From: UBA3071 sp965369635
Lineage (GTDB): Bacteria; Chloroflexota; Anaerolineae; UBA3071
Length of the DNA stretch: 11,822 nt
Direction: 5' to 3'
NCBI GenBank assembly: GCA_965369635.1
Contig: CBDURC010000089.1
Span: 1 to 11,822 of the forward strand
Shown here: positions 1-6,677 of the stretch, piece by piece
How the letters are laid out: every line of letters begins with the position of its first letter
Position numbering within the stretch: position 1 is the first letter of the stretch
The notes under the pieces: model-generated
What the model was told of the DNA's origin: nothing
Databases searched by the model: none
The model's input: only the letters and a program-made list of their open reading frames with translations
Made by a program: the position numbers and the translations under genes

Positions 1-62
1 ATCGCCAATGTCCAGTTTGTTACCTGATTGACAAACACATTATACTGAGGAGGAAACGTACG

Positions 63-1310
63 ATGAAGAAAGTCGTTTTGGCCTATTCGGGCGGATTGGA
101 TACCTCGGTCATTCTGGTCTGGCTGAAGGAACGCTATGGCTGCGAGGTGATCACCTTCACCGCCGACCTGGGCCAGGAAGAGGAGCTGGAGGGGCTGGAG
201 GAGAAGGCACTATCCACGGGAGCCAGCAAGGTCTACATCGAGGACCTTCGGGAGGAGTTCCTCATGGAGTATGCCTTCCCTACCATGATGGCCGGGGCTA
301 TGTACGAGCGGCAGTACCTGCTGGGCACCTCCTTTGCCCGGCCGATCACCGCCAAGCGGCAGGTGGAAATCGCTGAACTGGAGGGGGCTGACGCTGTGGC
401 TCATGGCTGCACCGGCAAAGGCAATGACCAGGTGCGCTTTGAGTTGACCTACAAAGCGCTCAATCCCCGGCTGAAGGTCATCGCCCCCTGGCGGGAATGG
501 GACATCCGCTCGCGAGAGGATGCGCTGGCCTACGCCGAGGCGCACAATATACCGGTGGCGGCTACCTCCCGCTCTATCTACAGCCGCGACCGCAATATCT
601 GGCACATGAGCCACGAGGGCGGGATACTGGAAGACCCCTGGCGGGAGCCGGAGGAGGAGATGTTCACCCTTACTGTGTCGCCCGAGGCCGCGCCCGACGA
701 GCCGCTCTACCTGCAGATCGACTTCAAGGAGGGCATACCCAAGCGCATTGATGGCGTGGCCTACGGTGTGGTGGAACTGATGACCCGCCTGAATGAGCTG
801 GGAGGGACGCACGGCGTGGGGCGGCTGGACCTGGTGGAAAACCGGTTGGTGGGCGTGAAGTCGCGCGGCGTGTACGAGACCCCTGGTGGCACCATCCTCT
901 ACACAGCTCACCGCGCCCTGGAGACCATCTGCCTCGACAGGGAGACGCTGCACTACAAGGACGTCATTGCCCCGCGCTACGCGCAGATAGTCTACTACGG
1001 CCAGTGGTTCACGCCACTGAGGGAGGCGCTGGCTGCCTTCGTGCGCAAGACGCAGGAGCCCGTTAACGGCACAGTGCGGGTCAAGCTATACAAAGGCAGT
1101 TGCACGGTCGCCGGGCGCAAGTCCCCCTACAGCCTCTATCGAGAGGATTACGCTACCTTTGGCGAAGATGACGTATACGATCAGGCGGATGCCGAGGGGT
1201 TCATCAACCTTTTCGGCTTGCCGATGAAGGTCAGAGCGCTGCTGGACATCGAGGGATTGGGAGTCTCCGGCTACAGCTCGCCCAACTACAGCAAGTTCAA
1301 GCGAGACTGA
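63..1310 (+). CDS. argG: Argininosuccinate synthase
   Basis: Condenses citrulline and aspartate with ATP cleavage to AMP and PPi, giving argininosuccinate; a cytosolic enzyme and the penultimate arginine step. The protein is 415 residues, close to the usual length of about 400. The N-terminal nucleotide-binding PP-loop AYSGGLDTS is at residues 7-15. The family block HGCTGKGNDQVRFE is at about 114-127 and the conserved SRDRNIW block follows near residue 175. The ATG is preceded by a strong Shine-Dalgarno GAGGAGGA at 47-54 with an 8-base spacer, so the start is secure. argH follows 112 bases downstream and catalyses the next step, so the two are probably cotranscribed. The promoter is not clear in the 62 bases available upstream. 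No missing motif or frameshift is seen; identification is very safe. Confidence 0.98.
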   Translation: MKKVVLAYSGGLDTSVILVWLKERYGCEVITFTADLGQEEELEGLEEKALSTGASKVYIEDLREEFLMEYAFPTMMAGAMYERQYLLGTSFARPITAKRQVEIAELEGADAVAHGCTGKGNDQVRFELTYKALNPRLKVIAPWREWDIRSREDALAYAEAHNIPVAATSRSIYSRDRNIWHMSHEGGILEDPWREPEEEMFTLTVSPEAAPDEPLYLQIDFKEGIPKRIDGVAYGVVELMTRLNELGGTHGVGRLDLVENRLVGVKSRGVYETPGGTILYTAHRALETICLDRETLHYKDVIAPRYAQIVYYGQWFTPLREALAAFVRKTQEPVNGTVRVKLYKGSCTVAGRKSPYSLYREDYATFGEDDVYDQADAEGFINLFGLPMKVRALLDIEGLGVSGYSSPNYSKFKRD

Positions 1311-1321
1311 GAGCATGTGTG

Positions 1322-1399
1322 GTTCGTAGTAAGCCACGCAGCGCAGCGGCGTGGCGTTCTGAACGGCACTCCGCTCACGCTCCGTGCCTGACTACGAAC
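1322..1399. repeat. Cloverleaf-like foldback repeat between argG and argH
   Basis: A 78-base element bounded by a perfect 9-base inverted repeat, GTTCGTAGT (1322-1330) and ACTACGAAC (1391-1399). Inside are two further stem-loops: GCCACGC/GCGTGGC (1333-1339 with 1349-1355) and GGCAC/GTGCC (1365-1369 with 1384-1388). The result is a closing stem with two arms, like a small cloverleaf. There is no U-tract, so it is not an intrinsic terminator. The nested form resembles REP- or MITE-like palindromes dispersed between genes. Only one copy is in this window, so its repetitive nature is inferred; it could instead be a processing or mRNA-stability structure between the two cistrons. Confidence 0.6.
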
Positions 1400-1422
1400 A
1401 CTGTTTCCTGAAGGGGGCGGCT

Positions 1423-2799
1423 ATGAAACTATGGGGCGGACGGTTTGAGGGAACCCCCGATGACCTCATGGAGCGCTTCAACGCGTCCATCGGCTTTGAC
1501 TGGCGGCTGTGGGCAGCCGACATTGAGGGCAGCATCGCCTACGCTAAGGCGCTGCAACGCACTGGGCTGCTCACCGCAGAGGAGCGGGATCAGCTCATCC
1601 GAGGGCTGGAAGCGGTGGTGCGGGAGTTTGAGGCTGGTGAGTTTGACATCAGATCTTCCGATGAAGACATACATACCGCCGTCGAGCGACGGCTGGGGGA
1701 AATGGTCGGAGAAGTGGCCGGCAAACTGCATACCGGGCGCAGCCGCAACGACCAAGTGGCTACCGATCTGCGTCTCTACCTGATGTGGGAGATCCCTGGG
1801 CTGCGGCAGCAGCTAGTCGAGCTGCAGAAGGCGGTCCTCGACAGGGCAGGGCAGCATCTGGACGTCATCATGCCCGGCTACACGCACGTGCAGCGAGCGC
1901 AGCCGGTGCTCTTCAGTCACTGGCTGATGAGCTTCTTCTGGATGTTGCAGCGAGATCGGGAGCGGCTGGACGACCTGGAGAAGCGGGTCGCCGTGCTGCC
2001 GCTGGGCGCCGGCGCGCTTGCCGGCCACTCCCTGGGCATTGACCGCCAGTTCCTGGCCGCCGAACTGGGCTTCCAGGCGCTCTGCGAGAACAGCCTGGAC
2101 GGTGTGTCGGACCGCGATTTCGTGGCCGAGTTCCTGTTCTGGGCCGCGCTGCTGCAAACGCACCTGAGCCACCTGGCCGAGGACCTGATCATCTGGTCGA
2201 CGGCGGAATTCGGCTTCATCGAATTGGACGACGCCTATGCCACCGGCTCCAGCTTGATGCCGCAGAAGAAGAATCCCGATTCGCTGGAGTTGCTGCGGGG
2301 GAAGACGGGGCGTTTGGTGGGGCATCTGGTGGCCTTGCTGATCACACTCAAGGGGTTGCCTTCGACTTACAACAAGGACTTGCAGGAGGACAAGGAGCCG
2401 CTGTTCGACGCCCTGGACACGCTGAAGCTGGCACTGCCGGTGGCCGCGGGCGTGGTGCGCACGCTGAAAGTCAACGGTGAGGTCATGGCCGCAGCGCTCG
2501 ACGACGGGATGCTGGCCACAGACCTGGCCGACTACCTGGTGCGCTGCGGCGTTCCCTTCCGCCGCAGCCACGATCGGGTAGGCCAGGCGGTGCGGCGTGC
2601 CGAGGAGCTGAGCCTGCCGCTGCGCGAGCTGCCCCTGGCCGAGTTCCAGGCCCTCTCCGACACTTTTGACGATGACCTCTACGCGGTGTTCGACCACCAC
2701 CGCTCGGTGGAGGCGAGGGACTCCTATGGCGGCACGGCCACGGCCGCCGTGCAGCAGCAAATCGAGCGCGCTGCTGCGCTGCTGCGCGAGCCGACGTAG
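1423..2799 (+). CDS. argH: Argininosuccinate lyase
   Basis: Splits argininosuccinate into arginine and fumarate, the last arginine step; a homotetramer of the fumarase/aspartase superfamily. The chosen start gives 458 residues beginning MKLWGGRFEG, the typical N-terminus of the family. The reading frame is open further upstream to a GTG at 1384, but that would add 13 residues encoded by the foldback repeat. The ATG at 1423 instead has a purine-rich AAGGGGG (1411-1417) at good distance. Visible motifs are HTGRSRND (about 103-110), YTHVQRAQP with the catalytic-type His at about 155, and the superfamily signature GSSLMPQKKNPD at about 275-286, the flexible loop carrying the catalytic Ser. It is complete and intact. 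Cotranscription with argG is likely. Confidence 0.97.
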   Translation: MKLWGGRFEGTPDDLMERFNASIGFDWRLWAADIEGSIAYAKALQRTGLLTAEERDQLIRGLEAVVREFEAGEFDIRSSDEDIHTAVERRLGEMVGEVAGKLHTGRSRNDQVATDLRLYLMWEIPGLRQQLVELQKAVLDRAGQHLDVIMPGYTHVQRAQPVLFSHWLMSFFWMLQRDRERLDDLEKRVAVLPLGAGALAGHSLGIDRQFLAAELGFQALCENSLDGVSDRDFVAEFLFWAALLQTHLSHLAEDLIIWSTAEFGFIELDDAYATGSSLMPQKKNPDSLELLRGKTGRLVGHLVALLITLKGLPSTYNKDLQEDKEPLFDALDTLKLALPVAAGVVRTLKVNGEVMAAALDDGMLATDLADYLVRCGVPFRRSHDRVGQAVRRAEELSLPLRELPLAEFQALSDTFDDDLYAVFDHHRSVEARDSYGGTATAAVQQQIERAAALLREPT

Positions 2800-2824
2800 A
2801 CGATACTCTTCGATGTCAGGATTT

Positions 2825-2860
2825 CGGTCGGAGCCTTCTCCGGACGCGGCTCCATGACCG
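2825..2860 (+). other. Stem-loop after argH, possible weak 3' end
   Basis: An 11-bp stem: CGGTC plus GGAGCC (2825-2835) pairs with GGCTCC plus GACCG (2848-2853 and 2856-2860). It has a two-base bulge (2854-2855) and a 12-base loop, and begins 26 bases after the argH stop. No T-run follows, so a classical intrinsic terminator is not supported. It may protect the argGH transcript from 3' decay or aid factor-dependent termination before the ilv promoter. Function is inferred. Confidence 0.35.
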
Positions 2861-2896
2861 GGCAACGATGTCTCGGCACTAGGCCCTTTCTCCGAT

Positions 2897-2925
2897 TTGA
2901 CAAGTAGGCTGGAGTATGGTATCCT
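2897..2925 (+). promoter_or_regulatory. Predicted sigma70-type promoter of the ilv-leu operon
   Basis: A perfect -35 box TTGACA (2897-2902), a 17-base spacer and a -10 box TATCCT (2920-2925). TGG directly before the -10 gives an extended -10 element. The start of transcription would fall near 2932, about 26 bases before the leader peptide ATG and about 340 bases before ilvD. The box quality, exact spacing and position just ahead of the attenuator all agree. It is the best promoter I can see in the window. Confidence 0.75.
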
Positions 2926-2957
2926 GCTTGGCACAGTTCGAAAGCGAGAGATATGAG

Positions 2958-3062
2958 ATGTTCCTTTCCCTGAATCTTTTCCACAGCGCCATTATCTTGG
3001 TACTTCCGGTTGAGCTCCTTGCCATTAAGGAGCTAGTGGCGGTTGGGAGGCATTCAGGGTAG
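2958..3062 (+). CDS. Branched-chain leader peptide (ilv attenuator), 34 aa
   Basis: A 34-codon ORF starting MFLSLNLF. It has a dense branched-chain core at residues 11-21 (AIILVLPVELL) and more Ile, Leu and Val at 23, 26, 27 and 29. In all, 15 of 34 residues are branched-chain (8 Leu, 4 Val, 3 Ile), and 8 of the 10 residues 12-21. The ATG has a modest Shine-Dalgarno GAGAG (2946-2950) with a 7-base spacer; the stop is TAG at 3060-3062. It lies 32 bases after the -10 box and ahead of two terminators and an ilv-leu operon, so it matches in role the E. coli IlvL and IvbL leader peptides, without sequence homology that I can claim. Its job would be to sense charged Ile, Leu and Val tRNA by ribosome stalling rather than to make a functional protein. 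A chance ORF is possible but unlikely given its composition and position. Confidence 0.82.
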   Translation: MFLSLNLFHSAIILVLPVELLAIKELVAVGRHSG

Positions 3063-3116
3063 GGTGCACACTGATAGAAGGATTTTCTCACTACCATGAA
3101 GAGAGCCTCCCAACTG
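3040..3116 (+). promoter_or_regulatory. Antiterminator helix of the ilv attenuator
   Basis: CGGTTGGGAGGC (3040-3051) pairs with GCCTCCCAACTG (3105-3116) over 12 bp, all Watson-Crick except G3041-U3115. The left arm lies inside the last codons of the leader peptide (Ala28 to His32), and the right arm overlaps the whole 5' strand of terminator 1. It corresponds to the 2:3 helix of classical attenuators and is longer than the 6-7 bp core of terminator 1. Confidence 0.72.
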
Positions 3117-3134
3117 GGAGGTTTTTGCTTTTGC
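3101..3134 (+). terminator. Intrinsic terminator 1 (attenuator)
   Basis: The core stem CCTCCC (3106-3111) and GGGAGG (3116-3121) closes an AACT loop. T-rich sequence follows, TTTTT (3122-3126) then GCTTTTGCT. The five bases before the stem (GAGAG) can also pair with the T-run by A-U and G-U pairs, lengthening the hairpin. It lies 39 bases after the leader peptide stop codon. Its 5' strand is shared with the antiterminator, which makes it the conditional terminator of the attenuator. Confidence 0.78.
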
Positions 3135-3179
3135 TCTGTTCAAACCAGTTGGCCTGAGGCCTGGATCACCGAGGATCCT

Positions 3180-3196
3180 TCCGACAGAGTGTCGGA
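3180..3196 (+). other. Small hairpin between the two terminators
   Basis: A perfect 7-bp stem TCCGACA (3180-3186) and TGTCGGA (3190-3196) with a three-base GAG loop. No T-run follows. It sits 9 bases before the stem of terminator 2 and could act as a pause or folding guide. No function can be assigned. Confidence 0.4.
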
Positions 3197-3204
3197 TGGC
3201 AATG

Positions 3205-3247
3205 AAGCCGTTTCCCAATGGACTCACATTGGGAAGGGGCTTTTTTT
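3205..3247 (+). terminator. Intrinsic terminator 2, directly before ilvD
   Basis: A long stem, 3206-3220 with 3227-3241. The inner nine bases TTCCCAATG/CATTGGGAA pair perfectly, then follow one U-G wobble, one G-G mismatch and four more pairs outward. The loop is GACTCA and the T-run is 3241-3247. It ends 11 bases before the ilvD Shine-Dalgarno. By sequence it is the stronger of the two terminators. As the operon must be expressed, it is presumably conditional too, but its antiterminator is less clear: leader bases 3043-3048 (TTGGGA) could pair with 3213-3218 (TCCCAA). Confidence 0.8.
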
Positions 3248-3273
3248 GTTGGATCCTGGGAGGAGAGTCGTCA

Positions 3274-4938
3274 ATGAAGAGCGATACCCTCAAGCAAGGT
3301 ATGCAGCGAGCGCCTCACCGCTCGCTGTTGCGGGCGCTGGGTTGTACCGACAGGGAGATGAGCCAGCCGTTCATCGGTGTGATCAACTCCTACAGCGAAG
3401 CGATCCCCGGTCACGTTGGGCTGCGCCGGATCGCCGATGCTGTCAAAGCCGGTATCCGCATGGCCGGCGGCACTCCGTTTGAATGTGGCACTATCGGTGT
3501 GTGCGACGGGCTGGCCATGAACCATCCGGGTATGAGATACTCCCTGGCCAGCAGGGAGCTCATTGCCGATTCTGTGGAAGTCGTCGCTCAGGCTCACGCC
3601 TTCGACGCCTTGGTGCTTATCCCCAACTGCGACAAGATCATCCCCGGCATGCTGATGGCGGCCGCCCGGCTCAACCTGCCGGCAATCGTCATCAGCGGCG
3701 GACCGATGCTGGCTGGCAGCATGGATGGTCGGGCAGTGGACCTCGCCGACGTCTTCATGGCTGTGGGTGCGGTAGCGCGGGGCGAGATGGACCAGGCCGA
3801 ATTGGATCGGCTGGAGCGAGCAGCTTGCCCCGGTTGTGGCTCCTGTGCGGGCATGTTCACTGCCAACACGATGAACTGTCTGACCGAGGCGCTGGGTATG
3901 GGCCTGCCGGGCCATGGCACCATCCCGGCCATCCGCGCGGAGCGGATCGCGCTGGCCAAACGGGCCGGGATGCAGGTCATGGAGCTCCTGGCCAGCGACA
4001 TCAGACCTCTGGACATTCTCACGCCTGCCGCTTTCCGAAACGGTTTCGCTGTGGATATGGCCCTGGGAGGTTCCACCAACTCGGTGCTGCACCTGTTGGC
4101 CGTAGCTCACGAATCCGGCATTGAGATCCCACTGAGTGATTTGAATGAGTACAGTTCCCGCACGCCGCACCTGTGCTGCATGAGCCCGGCGGCCGGTGGA
4201 CATCACCTGGAAGACCTGGATCGCGCTGGCGGCATCTCGTCGCTGATGCGTCGCCTGCTAGAGGGCGGCTTGCTGGAAGGCAGTGTCCCTACCGTAACAG
4301 GGCGTACTCTGGCCGAGAACGTGGCAACGGCTGTGGTGCGCGAGGATGCGGTGATCTGCCCCCTTGATGCGCCCTATTCGCGCAGTGGCGGACTGGCCAT
4401 CCTCTTCGGCAATCTGGCCCCCGATGGTGCGGTGGTCAAGCAAGCGGTCGTGGCCCCCGAAATGTGGCAGCACACCGGCCCGGCCCGCGTCTTCGGTTCT
4501 GAAGAAGAGGCGACGGCGGCCATCGTGGCCAAGCAGTTTGACAGCGGAGATGTGCTCGTCATCCGGTATGAAGGCCCCAAAGGGGGGCCGGGAATGCGCG
4601 AGATGCTGACGCCAACCTCGTTGCTCTCTGGCATGGGCGTGGACGACAAAGTGGCCCTGCTGACCGACGGACGTTTTTCCGGCGCAACGCGCGGCGCTGC
4701 CATCGGACACATCTCGCCGGAGGCTGCCGAACGAGGTCCGCTGGCCATCGTCCGCGATGGCGATCGGATTCGTATAGACATCCCCAACCGCGCGCTCACC
4801 CTGGAAGTGGCGGAAGGGGAGATCACCCGCCGTCTCGCCGAACTGCCACCGTGGGAACCTTCCGTCAGGGGCGGCTACCTGCGCCGCTACGCCCAGGCAG
4901 TCACTTCAGCCAGCACTGGTGCGGTGTTTCGAGAGTAG
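3274..4938 (+). CDS. ilvD: Dihydroxy-acid dehydratase
   Basis: Dehydrates 2,3-dihydroxy-isovalerate and 2,3-dihydroxy-3-methylvalerate to the 2-keto acids for valine/leucine and isoleucine; a cytosolic Fe-S enzyme. The chosen ATG gives 554 residues, the usual size for the shorter bacterial form. It has GGAGG at 3259-3263 with a 10-base spacer. An in-frame ATG at 3196 is rejected because the added codons would be the terminator 2 hairpin. Motifs are GVCDGLAMNHPGMRYSL (about 75-91), PNCDKIIPGM with Cys119 (about 117-126), CPGCGSCAGMFTANTMNC (about 185-202), and DGRFSGATRG near the C-terminus. The segment around residues 44-48 reads IPGHV, with Gly where the plant-type [2Fe-2S] enzymes carry Cys. 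This fits the E. coli-like [4Fe-4S] group (inference). It is the first structural gene after the attenuator. Confidence 0.97.
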   Translation: MKSDTLKQGMQRAPHRSLLRALGCTDREMSQPFIGVINSYSEAIPGHVGLRRIADAVKAGIRMAGGTPFECGTIGVCDGLAMNHPGMRYSLASRELIADSVEVVAQAHAFDALVLIPNCDKIIPGMLMAAARLNLPAIVISGGPMLAGSMDGRAVDLADVFMAVGAVARGEMDQAELDRLERAACPGCGSCAGMFTANTMNCLTEALGMGLPGHGTIPAIRAERIALAKRAGMQVMELLASDIRPLDILTPAAFRNGFAVDMALGGSTNSVLHLLAVAHESGIEIPLSDLNEYSSRTPHLCCMSPAAGGHHLEDLDRAGGISSLMRRLLEGGLLEGSVPTVTGRTLAENVATAVVREDAVICPLDAPYSRSGGLAILFGNLAPDGAVVKQAVVAPEMWQHTGPARVFGSEEEATAAIVAKQFDSGDVLVIRYEGPKGGPGMREMLTPTSLLSGMGVDDKVALLTDGRFSGATRGAAIGHISPEAAERGPLAIVRDGDRIRIDIPNRALTLEVAEGEITRRLAELPPWEPSVRGGYLRRYAQAVTSASTGAVFRE

Positions 4939-4968
4939 GTCTCGCAGAGTGACAGGAGGAAGCAGACT

Positions 4969-6663
4969 ATGAAACTAACAGGCGCACAGATAGTGTGGGA
5001 GAGCTTGGTGCGCGAGGGCGTGGAAACCGTTTTTGGCATTTCGGGCGGGGCCGTGATCCATCTGTATCATGCGTTGCCTGATTATCCGATCCACCACGTG
5101 CTCATGCGTCACGAGCAGGCCGCAGCCCACGCCGCCGATGGTTACGCTCGCGCCACAGGCCGCACTGGTGTCTGCATTGCTACCTCTGGCCCCGGTGCCA
5201 CCAACCTGGTTACCGGCTTGGCCACAGCGTACATGGACTCGTCTCCGGTCGTGGCCATCACCGGTCAGGTGCCCACGTCTGTGATCGGGACCGATGCCTT
5301 TCAGGAAGTGGACATAACTGGCATCACCTTGCCCATCACCAAACATAACTACCTGGTCACCGACATCGAGGAGCTATCCACGGTGGTCAAGGAAGCATTT
5401 CATATCGCCCGCACGGGGCGACCGGGACCGGTGCTCATCGACATCGCCAAGGACGTCCAGGCCGCCGAGACCGAATACGACTACCCGGACGAGCTTCACC
5501 TGCCTGGGTATCGCCTCTCGCAAGACGACTTCACGCTTCCGGTCCGACAGGCTGCGCAGATGCTCAACGAGGCCCAGAGACCGCTGGTTGTCGCCGGACA
5601 TGGCGTGGTGTTGGCGGGAGCCGAGGATGAACTTCTGGAACTGGTCCAAAAGGCCAACATCCCGGTCGTCAGCACGCTGCTGGGCATCGGCGCAATTCCA
5701 GAAACGCATCCGCTCTGTCTGGGGATGGGAGGAATGCACGGTGAAGCCTACGCCAACAAGGCGCTGAGCCAGGCCGACGTTATCGTCGTCCTGGGCAGCC
5801 GCTTCGATGACCGACTGACCGGGCCAGTCAGCAAGTTTGCCCGCCAGGCGCGGATCATCCACGTGGATGTGGACCCTGCGGAAATCAACAAGAATGTGCC
5901 CGCCGACCTGGCCGTGGTGGGCGATGTGAAGGACGTGTTGCCTGCGCTCATCCTCTTGGTCGAGGCCAACAGTCATCCGGAGTGGCTGAGGATCGTCCAG
6001 GAATGGCGCAACGAATCGGCGGAGAGGGACATTCTGTCCCAGGAAACGGATAAGCTGATGCCGCAATACGTCGTGCGGCAGATCTGGCACGCCACACAGG
6101 GCAACGCGGTCATGGTATCTGATGTAGGGCAAAACCAGATGTGGGAAGCGCAGTACTTCGTCCACCACCGGCGACGGGGCTTGCTCTCGTCGGGTGGTCT
6201 GGGAACGATGGGATTTGCGCTGCCGGCAGCCATCGGCGCCCAGATGGGCCTGCCCGGCGAACAAGTATGGGTCACCGTCGGAGACGGCGGTTTTCAGATG
6301 AACATCCAGGAACTGGCGACGGTCGTCCAAGAGAAGCTGCCCATCAAGATTGCCATCCTGAACAACGGCTACCTGGGAATGGTGCGCCAGTGGCAGCAGA
6401 TGTTCTTTGGGGGCCGTTATTCCGGCACACCGTTGCTGGGACCGGATTTTGCCCGCGTCGCGGAGGCCTATGGCATCTCCGGACTGACCGTTCGGGAGAA
6501 GATCGACGTCGTTCCAGCCATCGCTCAGGCCCTGGCCACCGATGGCCCGGCCTTGATTGATTTCCGTATCGAGCAGGAGGAGAACGTCTATCCCATGGTC
6601 ACTCCCGGATCGCCCGTTCACGACATGATCCGCCGGCCCGTACCAGCAGAGGATCACGAGTAG
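4969..6663 (+). CDS. ilvB: Acetohydroxyacid (acetolactate) synthase, large catalytic subunit
   Basis: ThDP-, FAD- and Mg-dependent enzyme that condenses two pyruvates to acetolactate, or pyruvate plus 2-ketobutyrate to acetohydroxybutyrate; the first common branched-chain step. It has 564 residues, full length. The N-terminal pyrimidine-binding domain carries the catalytic-type Glu49 in MRHEQAAAHAADGYAR. The middle FAD-binding domain spans roughly 190-330, with LGSRFDDRLTG at 275-285. The C-terminal ThDP motif runs from GDG (438-440) to NN (465-466), followed by GYLGMVRQWQ. The start has AGGAGGA at 4954-4960 with an 8-base spacer. It lies 30 bases after ilvD and 14 before its regulatory subunit ilvN. 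The presence of ilvN and the QEVDITGITLPITKHNY segment (about 112-128) mark it as an anabolic AHAS rather than a catabolic acetolactate synthase. Confidence 0.97.
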   Translation: MKLTGAQIVWESLVREGVETVFGISGGAVIHLYHALPDYPIHHVLMRHEQAAAHAADGYARATGRTGVCIATSGPGATNLVTGLATAYMDSSPVVAITGQVPTSVIGTDAFQEVDITGITLPITKHNYLVTDIEELSTVVKEAFHIARTGRPGPVLIDIAKDVQAAETEYDYPDELHLPGYRLSQDDFTLPVRQAAQMLNEAQRPLVVAGHGVVLAGAEDELLELVQKANIPVVSTLLGIGAIPETHPLCLGMGGMHGEAYANKALSQADVIVVLGSRFDDRLTGPVSKFARQARIIHVDVDPAEINKNVPADLAVVGDVKDVLPALILLVEANSHPEWLRIVQEWRNESAERDILSQETDKLMPQYVVRQIWHATQGNAVMVSDVGQNQMWEAQYFVHHRRRGLLSSGGLGTMGFALPAAIGAQMGLPGEQVWVTVGDGGFQMNIQELATVVQEKLPIKIAILNNGYLGMVRQWQQMFFGGRYSGTPLLGPDFARVAEAYGISGLTVREKIDVVPAIAQALATDGPALIDFRIEQEENVYPMVTPGSPVHDMIRRPVPAEDHE

Positions 6664-6677
6664 AGGAGAAGGTGAAG

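Larger units (their letters stand above)
2932..3273 (+). promoter_or_regulatory. ilv-leu operon leader: ribosome-mediated transcription attenuator
   Basis: Untranslated leader between the predicted transcription start and ilvD. It contains in order a branched-chain-rich leader peptide gene (2958-3062), a hairpin within the peptide gene (3013-3020 with 3027-3034), an antiterminator left arm (3040-3051), its right arm (3105-3116), terminator 1 (3106-3126) and terminator 2 (3206-3247). The left arm CGGTTGGGAGGC and right arm GCCTCCCAACTG pair over 12 bp with one G-U pair, and the right arm contains the 5' strand of terminator 1, so the two structures exclude each other. The leader stop codon is 9 bases after the left arm, so a ribosome finishing the peptide would mask that arm and favour termination. 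A ribosome stalled at codons 12-21 would leave it free. This is the logic known for E. coli ilv, leu and trp leaders. The parts are seen in the sequence; the mechanism is inferred. Confidence 0.8.

Noticed and set aside
17..46. Possible argG promoter: TTGTTA (17-22) and TATACT (41-46) with 18-base spacing; also TTGACA at 28-33
   Set aside because: The first pair would start transcription within the Shine-Dalgarno (47-54), leaving too little leader. The TTGACA has no -10 box at 16-18 bases. The real promoter may lie upstream of the window.
1813..2934. Long minus-strand open frame (373 codons) opposite argH, and similar ones opposite ilvB, leuC and ilvD
   Set aside because: These are shadows of strong codon bias in the + strand genes. 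They have no recognisable motifs and lie fully opposite well-identified enzymes.
3057..3073. T-box-like string GGGTAGGGTGCACACTG
   Set aside because: It only loosely resembles the T-box core AGGGTGGNACCGCG and lacks the TGGNACC part. No stem I or specifier arrangement was seen, and the leader peptide model explains the region better.
3196..3273. Upstream in-frame ATG extension of ilvD
   Set aside because: The added codons coincide with the terminator 2 stem and T-run. GGAGG at 3259-3263 supports the ATG at 3274.
3096..3482. 128-codon open frame crossing both terminators
   Set aside because: It has no Shine-Dalgarno, runs through both terminator hairpins and overlaps the start of ilvD in another frame. 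Its length is typical of chance ORFs in GC-rich DNA.
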